DNA of 15,632 nt from JANYIP01 sp031394045. Lineage in GTDB: Bacteria; Actinomycetota; Actinomycetes; Prado026. Shown piece after piece: positions 6,388-13,038 of the stretch. The stretch covers positions 1 through 15,632 of the forward strand of contig JANMWN010000124.1 of NCBI GenBank assembly GCA_031394045.1. The letters are read 5' to 3'. Every line of letters begins with the position of its first letter. The stretch's first letter is position 1. The translations under genes and the position numbers were made by a program. Under the pieces are notes generated by a model. The model had not been told where the DNA came from. It was given only the letters and a program-made list of their open reading frames with translations, and searched no databases.

Positions 6388-6541
6388 CGCTCCCCTAGAC
6401 CATCGGCGCCCGTGCGGCCCGCGCCGTGATGCGCCGAGATGGACTTGGCAGGGTGCGAATGCACCAGCCGAGGCGTTCTGAGGCTTCTTTTGACCCGATC
6501 GGGTGATCAGGGCCCCCCCGAACCGCCCCGATCCAAGGGGC
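6388..6541. promoter_or_regulatory. Upstream region of the CAP gene with hairpin and 12-bp palindrome
   Basis: No gene is visible here. A two-part hairpin spans 6444-6472 (CTTGGC with GCCGAG outside, GGTGC with GCACC inside, GAAT loop). Further on, ACCCGATCGGGT at 6493-6504 is a perfect 12-bp palindrome flanked by TG and GATCA, a good size for a dimeric repressor site. TTGACC at 6490-6495 overlaps the palindrome and could be a -35 element, but no fitting -10 follows. The region could serve the CAP gene on the plus strand, the small ORF on the minus strand, or both. Confidence 0.35.
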
Positions 6542-7297
6542 ATGAGGCTGCTGCGACGGTTCACCGCGTCCACGCTCGCGATGGGCATCGCCCTGGCCGG
6601 GCTGACGGCCCTGAGCCCGACGGCGGAGGCGTCGACAGCCTCGTCCTTCGAGTCGCTCACCAACTCCGCGCGGGCGGCCGCCGGGCTCGCGCCGTACGCG
6701 ATCAGCAGCGACCTGTCCGCCGTTGCCCTCGCTCAGGCCAAGCGGATGGCCGCCAGCCAGAAGCTGTACCACAACCCGAGCCTGGCCTCCGCGGTCAAGA
6801 ACTGGAGCTGGGTCGGCGAGAACGTCGGGTACGGACCCAGCGTCGCCAGCCTGCAGAGCGCGTTCATGGCAAGCCCCGGGCACCGGGCCAACATCCTGGA
6901 CCACCAGTTCACGCAGGTGGGCGTCGGGGCGGTGACGGTCAACGGGACGATCTGGGTCTCGGTCGTGTTCCGCCGTCCGATGCACGTCACCAGCACCCCC
7001 TCGAAGCCGAAGCCCACGGTCAAGCCGCAGAGCGGAGTCCCGGCGAGAGCGGTCCGCCCGCCGATCGCTGCCCGCGCGGCCGCGCCGGCCCTGGCCGCTC
7101 CCTCCGCGCTCCCCAAGGGGGTGCAATGCTCGGCGACCGCCGTCGCCGCCAAACAGATCCTCGGGCTGGCCGGAGAGGACCACTCGGTCCGCCTCGTGGC
7201 GCAGTCCATCCGGCTCGTGCTTGGCTACCAGTGCGGCAAGGGCCTGCCCATGACCGGACTCCTCGACCACGGGACGCTGCACGCTCTCGGTGTCTGA
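6542..7297 (+). CDS. Secreted CAP-domain (SCP/PR-1-like) protein
   Basis: The 251-residue product begins with a clear signal peptide: MRLLRR, a hydrophobic core to about residue 24, and a likely cleavage after AEA at residue 30. A bacterial CAP domain follows at about 36-147: SFESLTNSARAAAGL, LAQAKRMAASQKLYHNP, VGENVGYG, FMASPGHRANIL and TQVGVGAV. Candidate cavity residues are His77, Glu93 and His114. A Pro/Ala/Lys linker (about 150-195) leads to a C-terminal segment with two cysteines (GVQCSA and GYQCGKG) that could form a disulfide; its helical repeat vaguely recalls a peptidoglycan-binding domain. Bacterial CAP proteins are extracellular, with unsettled biochemical roles. The ATG is chosen for its signal peptide; AAGGGG lies almost against it, an unusually short spacing. 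A GTG at 6503 would spoil the signal sequence. Confidence 0.87.
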   Translation: MRLLRRFTASTLAMGIALAGLTALSPTAEASTASSFESLTNSARAAAGLAPYAISSDLSAVALAQAKRMAASQKLYHNPSLASAVKNWSWVGENVGYGPSVASLQSAFMASPGHRANILDHQFTQVGVGAVTVNGTIWVSVVFRRPMHVTSTPSKPKPTVKPQSGVPARAVRPPIAARAAAPALAAPSALPKGVQCSATAVAAKQILGLAGEDHSVRLVAQSIRLVLGYQCGKGLPMTGLLDHGTLHALGV

Positions 7298-7324
7298 GCT
7301 GCCCGAGGTGTCTCGACGGCTTGT

Positions 7325-7361
7325 TTGTCCACAGCTCGTGACCGGACGCTGACCGTCCACA
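7325..7361 (+). promoter_or_regulatory. Two DnaA-box-like sites in an intergenic gap
   Basis: TTGTCCACA (7325-7333) equals the 9-base DnaA box used in high-GC actinobacteria. CCGTCCACA (7353-7361) differs from it at the first two positions. They lie in the same orientation, 28 bases apart, in the 115-base gap between the CAP gene and the DUF4192 gene. They could bind DnaA for transcriptional control or titration. Two sites with no AT-rich stretch do not make an origin. Confidence 0.4.
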
Positions 7362-7412
7362 GGCGAACGATCCGGCCGGTGCGTCGACCTCGTACGGCCG
7401 CAGGCTCGTGGC

Positions 7413-8495
7413 ATGACCGCAGAAGCGACCCAGCACACCGCCCCCGCCCGCCCACGGCTGCGCCTGTCCGGCCCGAGCGATCTCGTAGCGTGCGTGCCGT
7501 ACCTCCTTGGCTTCGTCCCGACGCAGAGCGCCGTCCTGCTGGTGCTCGACGAGCGGCGTGAGCTGGTCCTGTCGGCCCGGGCCGACCTGCCGCCGGACGA
7601 CACCCTCGAGGGCTGGCTTGCGGGGGCGACCGCCCTCGGTCGGTACCTGGGCGCGGCCGGTCTCCGCGCCGGGGGCGCGAGCGCCGTGTGCGTGCTGTAT
7701 CCGCCCCCTGGCGTGGGCGGCGAGATCGCGCCGGACAATCCGTGGCGGGCCTTCGCCGGTGCGTTCGCCGACAGCTTCGCTCCCGGTGGTACGGCCGGCG
7801 CCCTGGAGCTGATCGAGACGGTGCTGGTCTGCGACGGGCGGTGGTGGTCGCTGCAGTGCGAGCAGCAGGACTGCTGCCCGCGGACCGGCCGGCCGCTCCC
7901 GGCCCACGGGACCACAGCGGCCGAGGCCGGCGCCGTGGCTGCAGGTATGACCTTTGCCGCGAGTCGGGACGAGGTCGCCAGCCAGCTGGAGCCGGCTCCG
8001 GACGCCGAGAGCCGCGCGGTCGAGGCGCTGATCGGGTCGGCCTGGCTGAGCCCGCGGGAGGGGCTGGCCCTGGTGGACGGGCTGCTGGCCCGTCGCTGCG
8101 AGGGTGCGACCGACCTGGCGCCCGAGGTGATCGCGGGCGTGCTGCGGGCGGTGGACCATGTGCTGGTCCGCGACGCGGTGAGCTGGTGCGGCTCCGCAGC
8201 CGAGGCCGAAGCCGCCACCGCGTTCTGGAAGCAGGTCGTGCGGGTCGCTCGCGGGCCGTGGGTCGTCGAGGCGGCGATGCTGCTCGCCGCGGCCGCGTAC
8301 CAGCTGGGGGACGGGCTGCTCGCCGCGCTGGCGACCGAGCGGCTCCTTCGCGAGGACCCGGACCACGTCATGGGCAGCTACCTGGCGCAAGCCCTCGACG
8401 AGGGACTGCCGCCAGCCGCGCTGCGGCCGGTGTTCGAGGACGGGTCGGCGCAGGCGCGCGTGAGGATCACGCACGAGGATCGGGAGATGTCCTGA
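7413..8495 (+). CDS. DUF4192 domain-containing protein
   Basis: A 360-residue soluble protein. The opening, LRLSGPSDLVACVPYLLGFVPTQSAVLLVLDERRELVLSARADLPP, is the hallmark of DUF4192: a 'sGP.dLla.vPyLLGF.P..SlVll.l' strand-helix-strand block. Later parts also fit: a cysteine-bearing ERW-like stretch (DGRWWSLQCEQQDCCPRTGRPL), then DEVASQLEP and a helical C-terminal half (TAFWKQVVRVARG, MLLAAAAYQLGDGLLAALATERLL, YLAQALDEGLPP). Members occur across actinobacteria and have no demonstrated function. Cys149, Cys154 and Cys155 could bind metal, but this is only suggested by their spacing. No signal peptide or membrane helix is present. The gap upstream carries two DnaA-box-like sites; 30 bases downstream lies a small winged-helix regulator on the same strand. 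Confidence 0.88.
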   Translation: MTAEATQHTAPARPRLRLSGPSDLVACVPYLLGFVPTQSAVLLVLDERRELVLSARADLPPDDTLEGWLAGATALGRYLGAAGLRAGGASAVCVLYPPPGVGGEIAPDNPWRAFAGAFADSFAPGGTAGALELIETVLVCDGRWWSLQCEQQDCCPRTGRPLPAHGTTAAEAGAVAAGMTFAASRDEVASQLEPAPDAESRAVEALIGSAWLSPREGLALVDGLLARRCEGATDLAPEVIAGVLRAVDHVLVRDAVSWCGSAAEAEAATAFWKQVVRVARGPWVVEAAMLLAAAAYQLGDGLLAALATERLLREDPDHVMGSYLAQALDEGLPPAALRPVFEDGSAQARVRITHEDREMS

Positions 8496-8525
8496 TTCAG
8501 CCGGCCCCGGGTTACCCTCGCGGAC

Positions 8526-8813
8526 ATGCCTGGAGAGTGGACATTTCTGACAAACCATGCGCACGTGCTGCTGACGGTTGCTGCCGACCCTGAGGCCAGG
8601 CTGCGTGACATCGCTGCCCGGGTGGGTGTGACGGAGCGCGCCACCCAGCTCATCGTCAAGGACCTGACGACGGCCGGCTACCTCAGCAAGGAACGCGTCG
8701 GTCGTCGCAACCACTACGGGGTCGTCACCGGGCTCCCGCTGCGCCACAGCGCGGAGTCGGGCCACTCGGTCGACGAGCTGATCTCGATCTTCGCGGTGCG
8801 CCAGCCGGACTGA
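8526..8813 (+). CDS. Small winged-helix (MarR/ArsR-like) DNA-binding protein
   Basis: A 95-residue protein consisting of little more than a winged helix-turn-helix. TFLTNHAHVLLTVAADPEARLRDIAARVGVTERATQLIVKDLTTAGYLSKERVGRRNHYGVV fits helix 1, helix 2 (LRDIAARVG), recognition helix (TERATQLIVKDLTTAGYL) and the basic wing (KERVGRRNHYGV). A short tail follows (LRHSAESGHSVDELISIF) that could mediate dimer formation. It has no ligand-binding domain, so it is a single-domain regulator that may respond through protein contact or simply to its own level. Targets cannot be read from sequence. It may be co-transcribed with the DUF4192 gene 30 bases upstream. The gene ends 18 bases before the 3' end of a convergent gene. 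Confidence 0.8.
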   Translation: MPGEWTFLTNHAHVLLTVAADPEARLRDIAARVGVTERATQLIVKDLTTAGYLSKERVGRRNHYGVVTGLPLRHSAESGHSVDELISIFAVRQPD

Positions 8814-8831
8814 CCGGGGGCGCAGGTGGGC

Positions 8832-9884
8832 TCAGGCCAGCGGCACCTGGTGGGTGTCCGTGGCGGGCGCGGTCGCGTCCTCCAGCGAGGCAAGCAGGTC
8901 GTCGCGCTCGGCCCGCAGCTCGGACAGCCGCTGCTCCGCCCCTGCGACCGACGCTGCTAGCTCGGAGATGGTGGGCTCCGCCTCGCGGTGCCGGATCTGC
9001 CAGTCCTGGGCCTCGTTGGCGGCGGTGCGCGCCTTGGCCTCGGCGGACTGGATCCGGGCCTGGCCGTCGGACTCGAGCTGCTGCAGCCGGGACTGGGTCT
9101 GCTGGGCGTACGTCACGGCCTGGTCGGTGCGGTTCTCGGCGGCGAGCCGCTGAGCCTCGCTCGCCTCCAGGAGCCCGCGCAAGGCCGACACATCGGCGTC
9201 GTTCGCCGCCGGCACCGCAGGTTCAGGGGCTTCCGCCTCAGGTGCGACAGGTGCGAAGGGCGCGGGCTGCTCGGCCTCGACGGGGAGTCCGACGGAGGCT
9301 GCGGCCAGCAGGTCGATCGGGGCGAACGCTGCCGGAGCTGCGTAGCCTCCATCGGCGACGGGCGGCTCGGCATCGGCGACCGCGGGGACGCCGACATCGG
9401 TCGGCCAGGCGGCGACGGGGGCGACGACGGCGTAGAACGCCTGCGCCTCCTCCGCAACCGGTGCATCGGCGCCCGGTGCATCGTCGTCGGCCTTCTTGGG
9501 ACGACGGACCTGCATGCCGAAGAACTTCTTCGGCGCCTCGGCCCTTGCCTCAGGTGTGGCCTCAGGTGTGGCCTCGGGTGCGGCCGCGACCGGCGCGGCG
9601 TCGAAGGGAAGGGTCGTGGGAGCCGGGTAGCTGGCTGCGGGCTCGGTGGGCTCGGTGGGCTCGGTGGGTGCGGTGGGTGCGGTGGGCGCGCCCGTCCACG
9701 GGTTTACCGGCAGGTCGGGCGCCGGGGCGGTGTGAACCGCCACCTCGAACGCCGTAGGTGCCTGCGCGGCCTCGACGTCGGCCGGTGCCTGCTTGCTCTT
9801 GCGGGCTGCGACCACCGGGAGGATGTCGACCGCCGGTTGGGCGAGCGGGCCGGTCAACTCGCCGTCGTGCAGTTCCGCGGACAT
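8832..9884 (-). CDS. Pro/Ala-rich protein with C-terminal coiled coil, unrecognised
   Basis: A 350-residue acidic protein that I do not recognise. Residues 1-80 are Ala/Pro-rich and include a PTAPTAPTEPTEPTEP run. A short basic island follows (APKKFFGMQVRRPKK, near 120-135), then a long Ala/Pro/Glu/Val linker. From about 230 to the end it becomes a regular helical coiled coil: VSALRGLLEASEAQRLAAEN, SRLQQLESDGQARIQSAEAKAR and LAASVAGAEQRLSELRAERDDLLASLED. It has no signal peptide or membrane span. The start is sound: GGAGG lies four bases before the ATG. The layout, a basic patch and a flexible linker tethered to a coiled coil, would suit a scaffold or cell-division/polarity adaptor (DivIVA-like in shape only), but function is unknown. 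Divergent from metYX. Confidence 0.75.
   Translation of the reverse strand: MSAELHDGELTGPLAQPAVDILPVVAARKSKQAPADVEAAQAPTAFEVAVHTAPAPDLPVNPWTGAPTAPTAPTEPTEPTEPAASYPAPTTLPFDAAPVAAAPEATPEATPEARAEAPKKFFGMQVRRPKKADDDAPGADAPVAEEAQAFYAVVAPVAAWPTDVGVPAVADAEPPVADGGYAAPAAFAPIDLLAAASVGLPVEAEQPAPFAPVAPEAEAPEPAVPAANDADVSALRGLLEASEAQRLAAENRTDQAVTYAQQTQSRLQQLESDGQARIQSAEAKARTAANEAQDWQIRHREAEPTISELAASVAGAEQRLSELRAERDDLLASLEDATAPATDTHQVPLA
9642..9686. repeat. 9-bp minisatellite inside a coding region
   Basis: Five in-frame 9-bp units: ctcggtggg three times (9642-9668) and tgcggtggg twice (9669-9686). On the minus strand they encode the PTAPTAPTEPTEPTEP run of the coiled-coil protein. Two CAGGTGTGGCCT-like units occur nearby at about 9550-9580 (ATPEATPEA repeat). 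Because the period is a multiple of three, copy-number change would alter length without shifting frame. Confidence 0.8.
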
Positions 9885-10032
9885 CAAACCTCCACCGATG
9901 GGATTAAGGGCAGCTCTGCGCCCTACATCGGTCGAGCCGGTCCGAACCTTGACCCCCGTGGGACAGATCGCCACCTGGCTGCTTGACTTCGTCCAGAGCC
10001 CGCACCCCCGACCTTCCCCGAGGAGCAGTCCC
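9885..10032. promoter_or_regulatory. Divergent promoter region of metY and the coiled-coil gene, with nested inverted repeat
   Basis: The 148-base divergent gap holds CCGATG (9895-9900) and CATCGG (9926-9931) enclosing an inner imperfect pair AGGGC/GCCCT (9907-9923), so a 37-base hairpin or cruciform is possible. It sits a few bases upstream of the ribosome site of the minus-strand gene. TTGACC (9949) and TTGACT (9984) are possible -35 elements for metY, but I find no convincing -10. I see no SAM-riboswitch core, so methionine control, if present, is more likely protein-mediated. Confidence 0.4.
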
Positions 10033-11334
10033 ATGACCGACCCAGTCTCATGGTCCTTCGAGACCAAGCAGGTCCACGCAGGCCAGGCGCCTGACACCGC
10101 CACCGGTGCCCGGGCCCTGCCGATCTACCAGACGACGTCGTACGCCTTCCGCGACACCGACCACGCGGCCGCCCTGTTCGGTCTGGCCGAGATGGGCAAC
10201 ATCTACACCCGGATCATGAACCCGACCCAGGACGTCGTCGAGCAGCGGATCGCCGCGCTCGAGGGTGGCGTGGCCGCGCTCCTGGTCAGCAGCGGTCAGG
10301 CGGCCGAGACCCTGGCGATCCTCAACCTCGCCGAGAACGGCGACCACATCGTCTCCAGCCCGAGCCTGTACGGCGGCACGTACAACCTGTTCCACTACAC
10401 GCTGCCCAAGCTCGGCATCGAGGTCTCGTTCGTCGAGGACCCCTCCGACCTGGCGTCCTGGCAGGCCGCGGTCCGTCCCAACACCAAGGCGTTCTACGCC
10501 GAGACGATCCCCAACCCCAAGAGCGACATCCTCGACATCGAGGGCGTCTCGGGAGTCGCGCACGCCAACGGGGTGCCGCTCATCGTCGACAACACGGTGG
10601 CGACGCCGTACCTGATCCAGCCGCTCAAGTGGGGCGCGGACATCGTCGTCCACTCGGCCACCAAGTACCTCGGCGGTCACGGCACCGCGATCGCCGGTGT
10701 CATCGTCGACGGTGGCACGTTCGACTGGGCGGCGGACAAGGCGAAGTTCCCAGGCTTCAACACCCCTGACCCCAGCTACCACGGGCTCGTCTTCGCCGAG
10801 GCGCTGGGTGCGATCGCGTACATCATCAAGGCCCGCGTGCAGCTGCTGCGCGACCTCGGACCGGCGGTCGCCCCGTTCAACGCGTTCCTGATCGCCCAGG
10901 GTCTGGAGACGCTGTCGCTGCGTATCGAGCGCCACGTCGCCAACGCCCAGCGGGTGGCGGAGTGGCTGGAGGCCAGGGACGAGGTCGAGTCGGTGACGTA
11001 CGCCGGGCTGCCGTCCTCGCCCTACCACGCGCTCGGTCAGAAGTACGCCCCCAAGGGTGCGGGCGCGGTGCTCGCATTCGAGATCAAGGGCGGGCTCGCG
11101 GCCGGCAAGAGCTTCGTGGACGCGCTCGAGCTGCACAGCCATGTAGCGAACATCGGCGACGTACGGTCGCTGGTGATCCAGCCGGCGTCGACGACGCACT
11201 CCCAGCTCACCCCGGAGGAGCAGCTGGCTTCCGGCGTGACCCCCGGCATGATCCGGCTGGCCGTCGGCATCGAGGGCATCGAGGACATCCTCGCCGACCT
11301 CGATGCCGGGTTCCGGGCGGCCAAGGGCGCCTGA
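10033..11334 (+). CDS. metY: O-acetylhomoserine sulfhydrylase (aminocarboxypropyltransferase)
   Basis: A full-length 433-residue PLP enzyme of the Cys/Met metabolism family. It joins O-acetylhomoserine with sulfide to give homocysteine in direct sulfhydrylation, in the cytoplasm. Seen in sequence are WSFETKQVHAGQ at the start, ALPIYQTTSYAFRDTDHAAALFGL, YTRIMNPTQDVVEQRIAALEGG, SSGQAAETLAI, SLYGGTYNLF, IVDNTVATPYLIQPLKWGADIVVHSATKYLGGHG, and GDVRSLVIQPASTTHSQL near the end. Lys211 in SATK is the Schiff-base lysine and Asp186 should hold the PLP ring nitrogen. AGGAG seven bases before the ATG fixes the start; an in-frame upstream extension starting in the divergent gene is rejected. metX follows after 5 bases. 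The NxYTRIMNPT and STTHSQL forms favour MetY over cystathionine gamma-synthase. Confidence 0.95.
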   Translation: MTDPVSWSFETKQVHAGQAPDTATGARALPIYQTTSYAFRDTDHAAALFGLAEMGNIYTRIMNPTQDVVEQRIAALEGGVAALLVSSGQAAETLAILNLAENGDHIVSSPSLYGGTYNLFHYTLPKLGIEVSFVEDPSDLASWQAAVRPNTKAFYAETIPNPKSDILDIEGVSGVAHANGVPLIVDNTVATPYLIQPLKWGADIVVHSATKYLGGHGTAIAGVIVDGGTFDWAADKAKFPGFNTPDPSYHGLVFAEALGAIAYIIKARVQLLRDLGPAVAPFNAFLIAQGLETLSLRIERHVANAQRVAEWLEARDEVESVTYAGLPSSPYHALGQKYAPKGAGAVLAFEIKGGLAAGKSFVDALELHSHVANIGDVRSLVIQPASTTHSQLTPEEQLASGVTPGMIRLAVGIEGIEDILADLDAGFRAAKGA

Positions 11335-11339
11335 ACCGG

Positions 11340-12413
11340 ATGGTGCAGGACACGACAGCAGGACGTCGCAGGGTCGACCTCGGTGATCTCGACCTGGAGC
11401 TCGGGGGCACGCTGCCCGGGCTCCAGGTGACGTACGAGACGTGGGGGGTGCTCGACGCCGAGCGCTCCAACGCCGTCCTGGTCATGCACGCGCTCACCGG
11501 CGACTCCTCGGTACCCGGATGGTGGCCGTCGCTGGTCGGGCCGGGGGCGCCGCTGGACACCGAGCAGTGGTACGTCGTCGCGTCCAACGTCCTCGGCGGC
11601 TGCCAGGGCACGACCGGGCCGTCGTCCCCAGCGCCCGACGGCCGGGCCTGGGGCTCACGCTTCCCGCGGACGACCGTCCGCGACCAGGTCGCCGCGGAGG
11701 TGCTGCTGGCCGACCACCTGCGCATCGACCGGTTCGCCGCGGCGATCGGTGGCTCGATGGGCGGCATGCGCTCGCTCGAGTGGCTGCTCATGGAGCCCGA
11801 CCGGGTGGGCGCGGCCCTGGTCCTCGCGGTGGGGGCCGAGGCCACCGCGGACCAGCTGGGCACCCAGACGACCCAGCTCGCCGCGATCCGGTCCGACCCC
11901 GGCTGGCTCGGCGGCAACTTCTACGCGGGCGGTGGTCCGGGACCGGTCGGCGGGCTGGCAGTCGCCCGCCGGATCGCGCACCTGACGTACCGGTCCGAGT
12001 ACGAGCTTGACCAGCGGTTCGGCCGGCAGCCACAGGAGGCCGAGGACCCGTTGCGCGGTGGCAGGTTCGCGGTCGACTCGTACCTCGAGCACCACGGCGA
12101 AAAGCTCGTCCGCCGGTTCGACGCGGGCACCTACGTCGTTCTCACCGAAGCCATGAACAGCCACGACGTCGGTCGAGGGCGAGGGGGAGTCGAGCAGGCG
12201 CTGGCCGGCATCGGCAGGCCGGTCGTGGTCGCCGGGGTGGACAGCGACCGGCTGTACCCGCTGCGGCTGCAACGCCAGCTGGCCGACCTGATTCCCACCG
12301 CGGACGGGCTGCACGTGGTGCACTCCGACTACGGGCACGACGGGTTCCTGCTCGAGGTCGGCGAGGTCGGCGGGCTGGTCCGCCGCACCCTCGAGCTCAG
12401 CGCGAAGGGTTAG
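11340..12413 (+). CDS. metX: Homoserine O-acetyltransferase
   Basis: A 357-residue alpha/beta-hydrolase-fold acyltransferase that acetylates L-homoserine with acetyl-CoA, the committed step supplying MetY. Family marks in order are VTYETWGVLDAERSNAVLVMHALTGDS, WYVVASNVLGGCQGTTGPSSP, FPRTTVRDQV, the nucleophile elbow AIGGSMGGM with Ser139, YLEHHGEKLVRRFDAGTYVVLTEAMNSHD, GVDSDRLYP with Asp303, and SDYGHDGFL with His333. These give the Ser-Asp-His triad. The gene begins 5 bases after the metY stop, with AAGGGC serving as ribosome site inside the end of metY, so the two are almost surely one operon and translationally coupled. A GTG directly follows the ATG and is an alternative start. Acetyl rather than succinyl specificity is inferred from its pairing with metY. 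Confidence 0.95.
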   Translation: MVQDTTAGRRRVDLGDLDLELGGTLPGLQVTYETWGVLDAERSNAVLVMHALTGDSSVPGWWPSLVGPGAPLDTEQWYVVASNVLGGCQGTTGPSSPAPDGRAWGSRFPRTTVRDQVAAEVLLADHLRIDRFAAAIGGSMGGMRSLEWLLMEPDRVGAALVLAVGAEATADQLGTQTTQLAAIRSDPGWLGGNFYAGGGPGPVGGLAVARRIAHLTYRSEYELDQRFGRQPQEAEDPLRGGRFAVDSYLEHHGEKLVRRFDAGTYVVLTEAMNSHDVGRGRGGVEQALAGIGRPVVVAGVDSDRLYPLRLQRQLADLIPTADGLHVVHSDYGHDGFLLEVGEVGGLVRRTLELSAKG

Positions 12414-12438
12414 CGCTGCCTAGGCTGTTTAGGGCTGC

Positions 12439-13038
12439 CTAGAGCTCGTCGACCCCGACCAGGGCGAACCCGGCCGCGAGCAGCCCGCCGAGCGTGTCCC
12501 CGAGCGTCGCGGCCGTGGTGCCCGGCCAGGTGTGCCACAGGACCACCGCGCCGTCGCCGATCGCCTGCGCCTGCGCGGTGATCCGCTCGGCCAGGCCCGC
12601 CAGCGGGGTCGCAGGCGCGTAGTCGACCGAGTCGACGTTCCAGTGCACGTTGCGGTAGCCGACGTCGGTCAGGGCCGCGAGCACCCGAGGGTCGTCGTGC
12701 CCGTCGCCGAACGGGCAGCGGAACCACGGCCGCGGGTCCCGGCCGGTCACCTCGAGCAGGGCGTCGTGGGCGGCCAGCACGTCCGACCGCAGCCCGTCGT
12801 CGGTCAGCTGGCTCATCCGGGCGTGATGGTGGGAGTGGTTGCCGAGCAGGTGGCCATCCGCCACGACCCGACGCGCCAGGTCGGGGTACGCCCGGGCCCA
12901 GCGGCCCTGCACGAAGAAGGTCGCGCGTACGCCGAGATCACGCAAGGTGTCCAGGATCAGCGCCGGTGCCCCGGGCAACTGGTGCTCCCGGGAGGGATGC
13001 TCCATGTCGAACGTCGCGGCCACGCGCAGAGTGGTCAT
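12439..13038 (-). CDS. NodB-type polysaccharide deacetylase family protein
   Basis: A 199-residue protein with one NodB homology domain. Motif 1 is ATFDMEHP (Asp11 as base), motif 2 is NHSHHHARM (His68 and His72 as metal ligands), motif 3 is RCPFGDGHDD, motif 4 is VHWNVDSVDY, and motif 5 is VVLWHTW (His169). Carbohydrate esterase 4 enzymes remove N-acetyl groups from chitin-like, peptidoglycan or other glycans with a divalent metal. Motif 1 departs from the usual TFDDG: the second Asp is Met, followed by Glu13, as in the FDxE variants of the family. There is no signal peptide or membrane span, so it would act inside the cell unless it travels with a partner; this argues for a small-molecule or lipid-linked sugar substrate. 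Its ATG overlaps the stop of the YczE-like gene (ATGA). Confidence 0.88.
   Translation of the reverse strand: MTTLRVAATFDMEHPSREHQLPGAPALILDTLRDLGVRATFFVQGRWARAYPDLARRVVADGHLLGNHSHHHARMSQLTDDGLRSDVLAAHDALLEVTGRDPRPWFRCPFGDGHDDPRVLAALTDVGYRNVHWNVDSVDYAPATPLAGLAERITAQAQAIGDGAVVLWHTWPGTTAATLGDTLGGLLAAGFALVGVDEL

Noticed and set aside
7298..7412. Replication origin
   Set aside because: Only two DnaA-like sites, no AT-rich unwinding region and none of the usual dnaA/dnaN/rpmH neighbours.
9640..9690. Phase-variable contingency repeat
   Set aside because: The unit is 9 bp and imperfect, so copy changes keep the frame and cannot switch the gene on and off.
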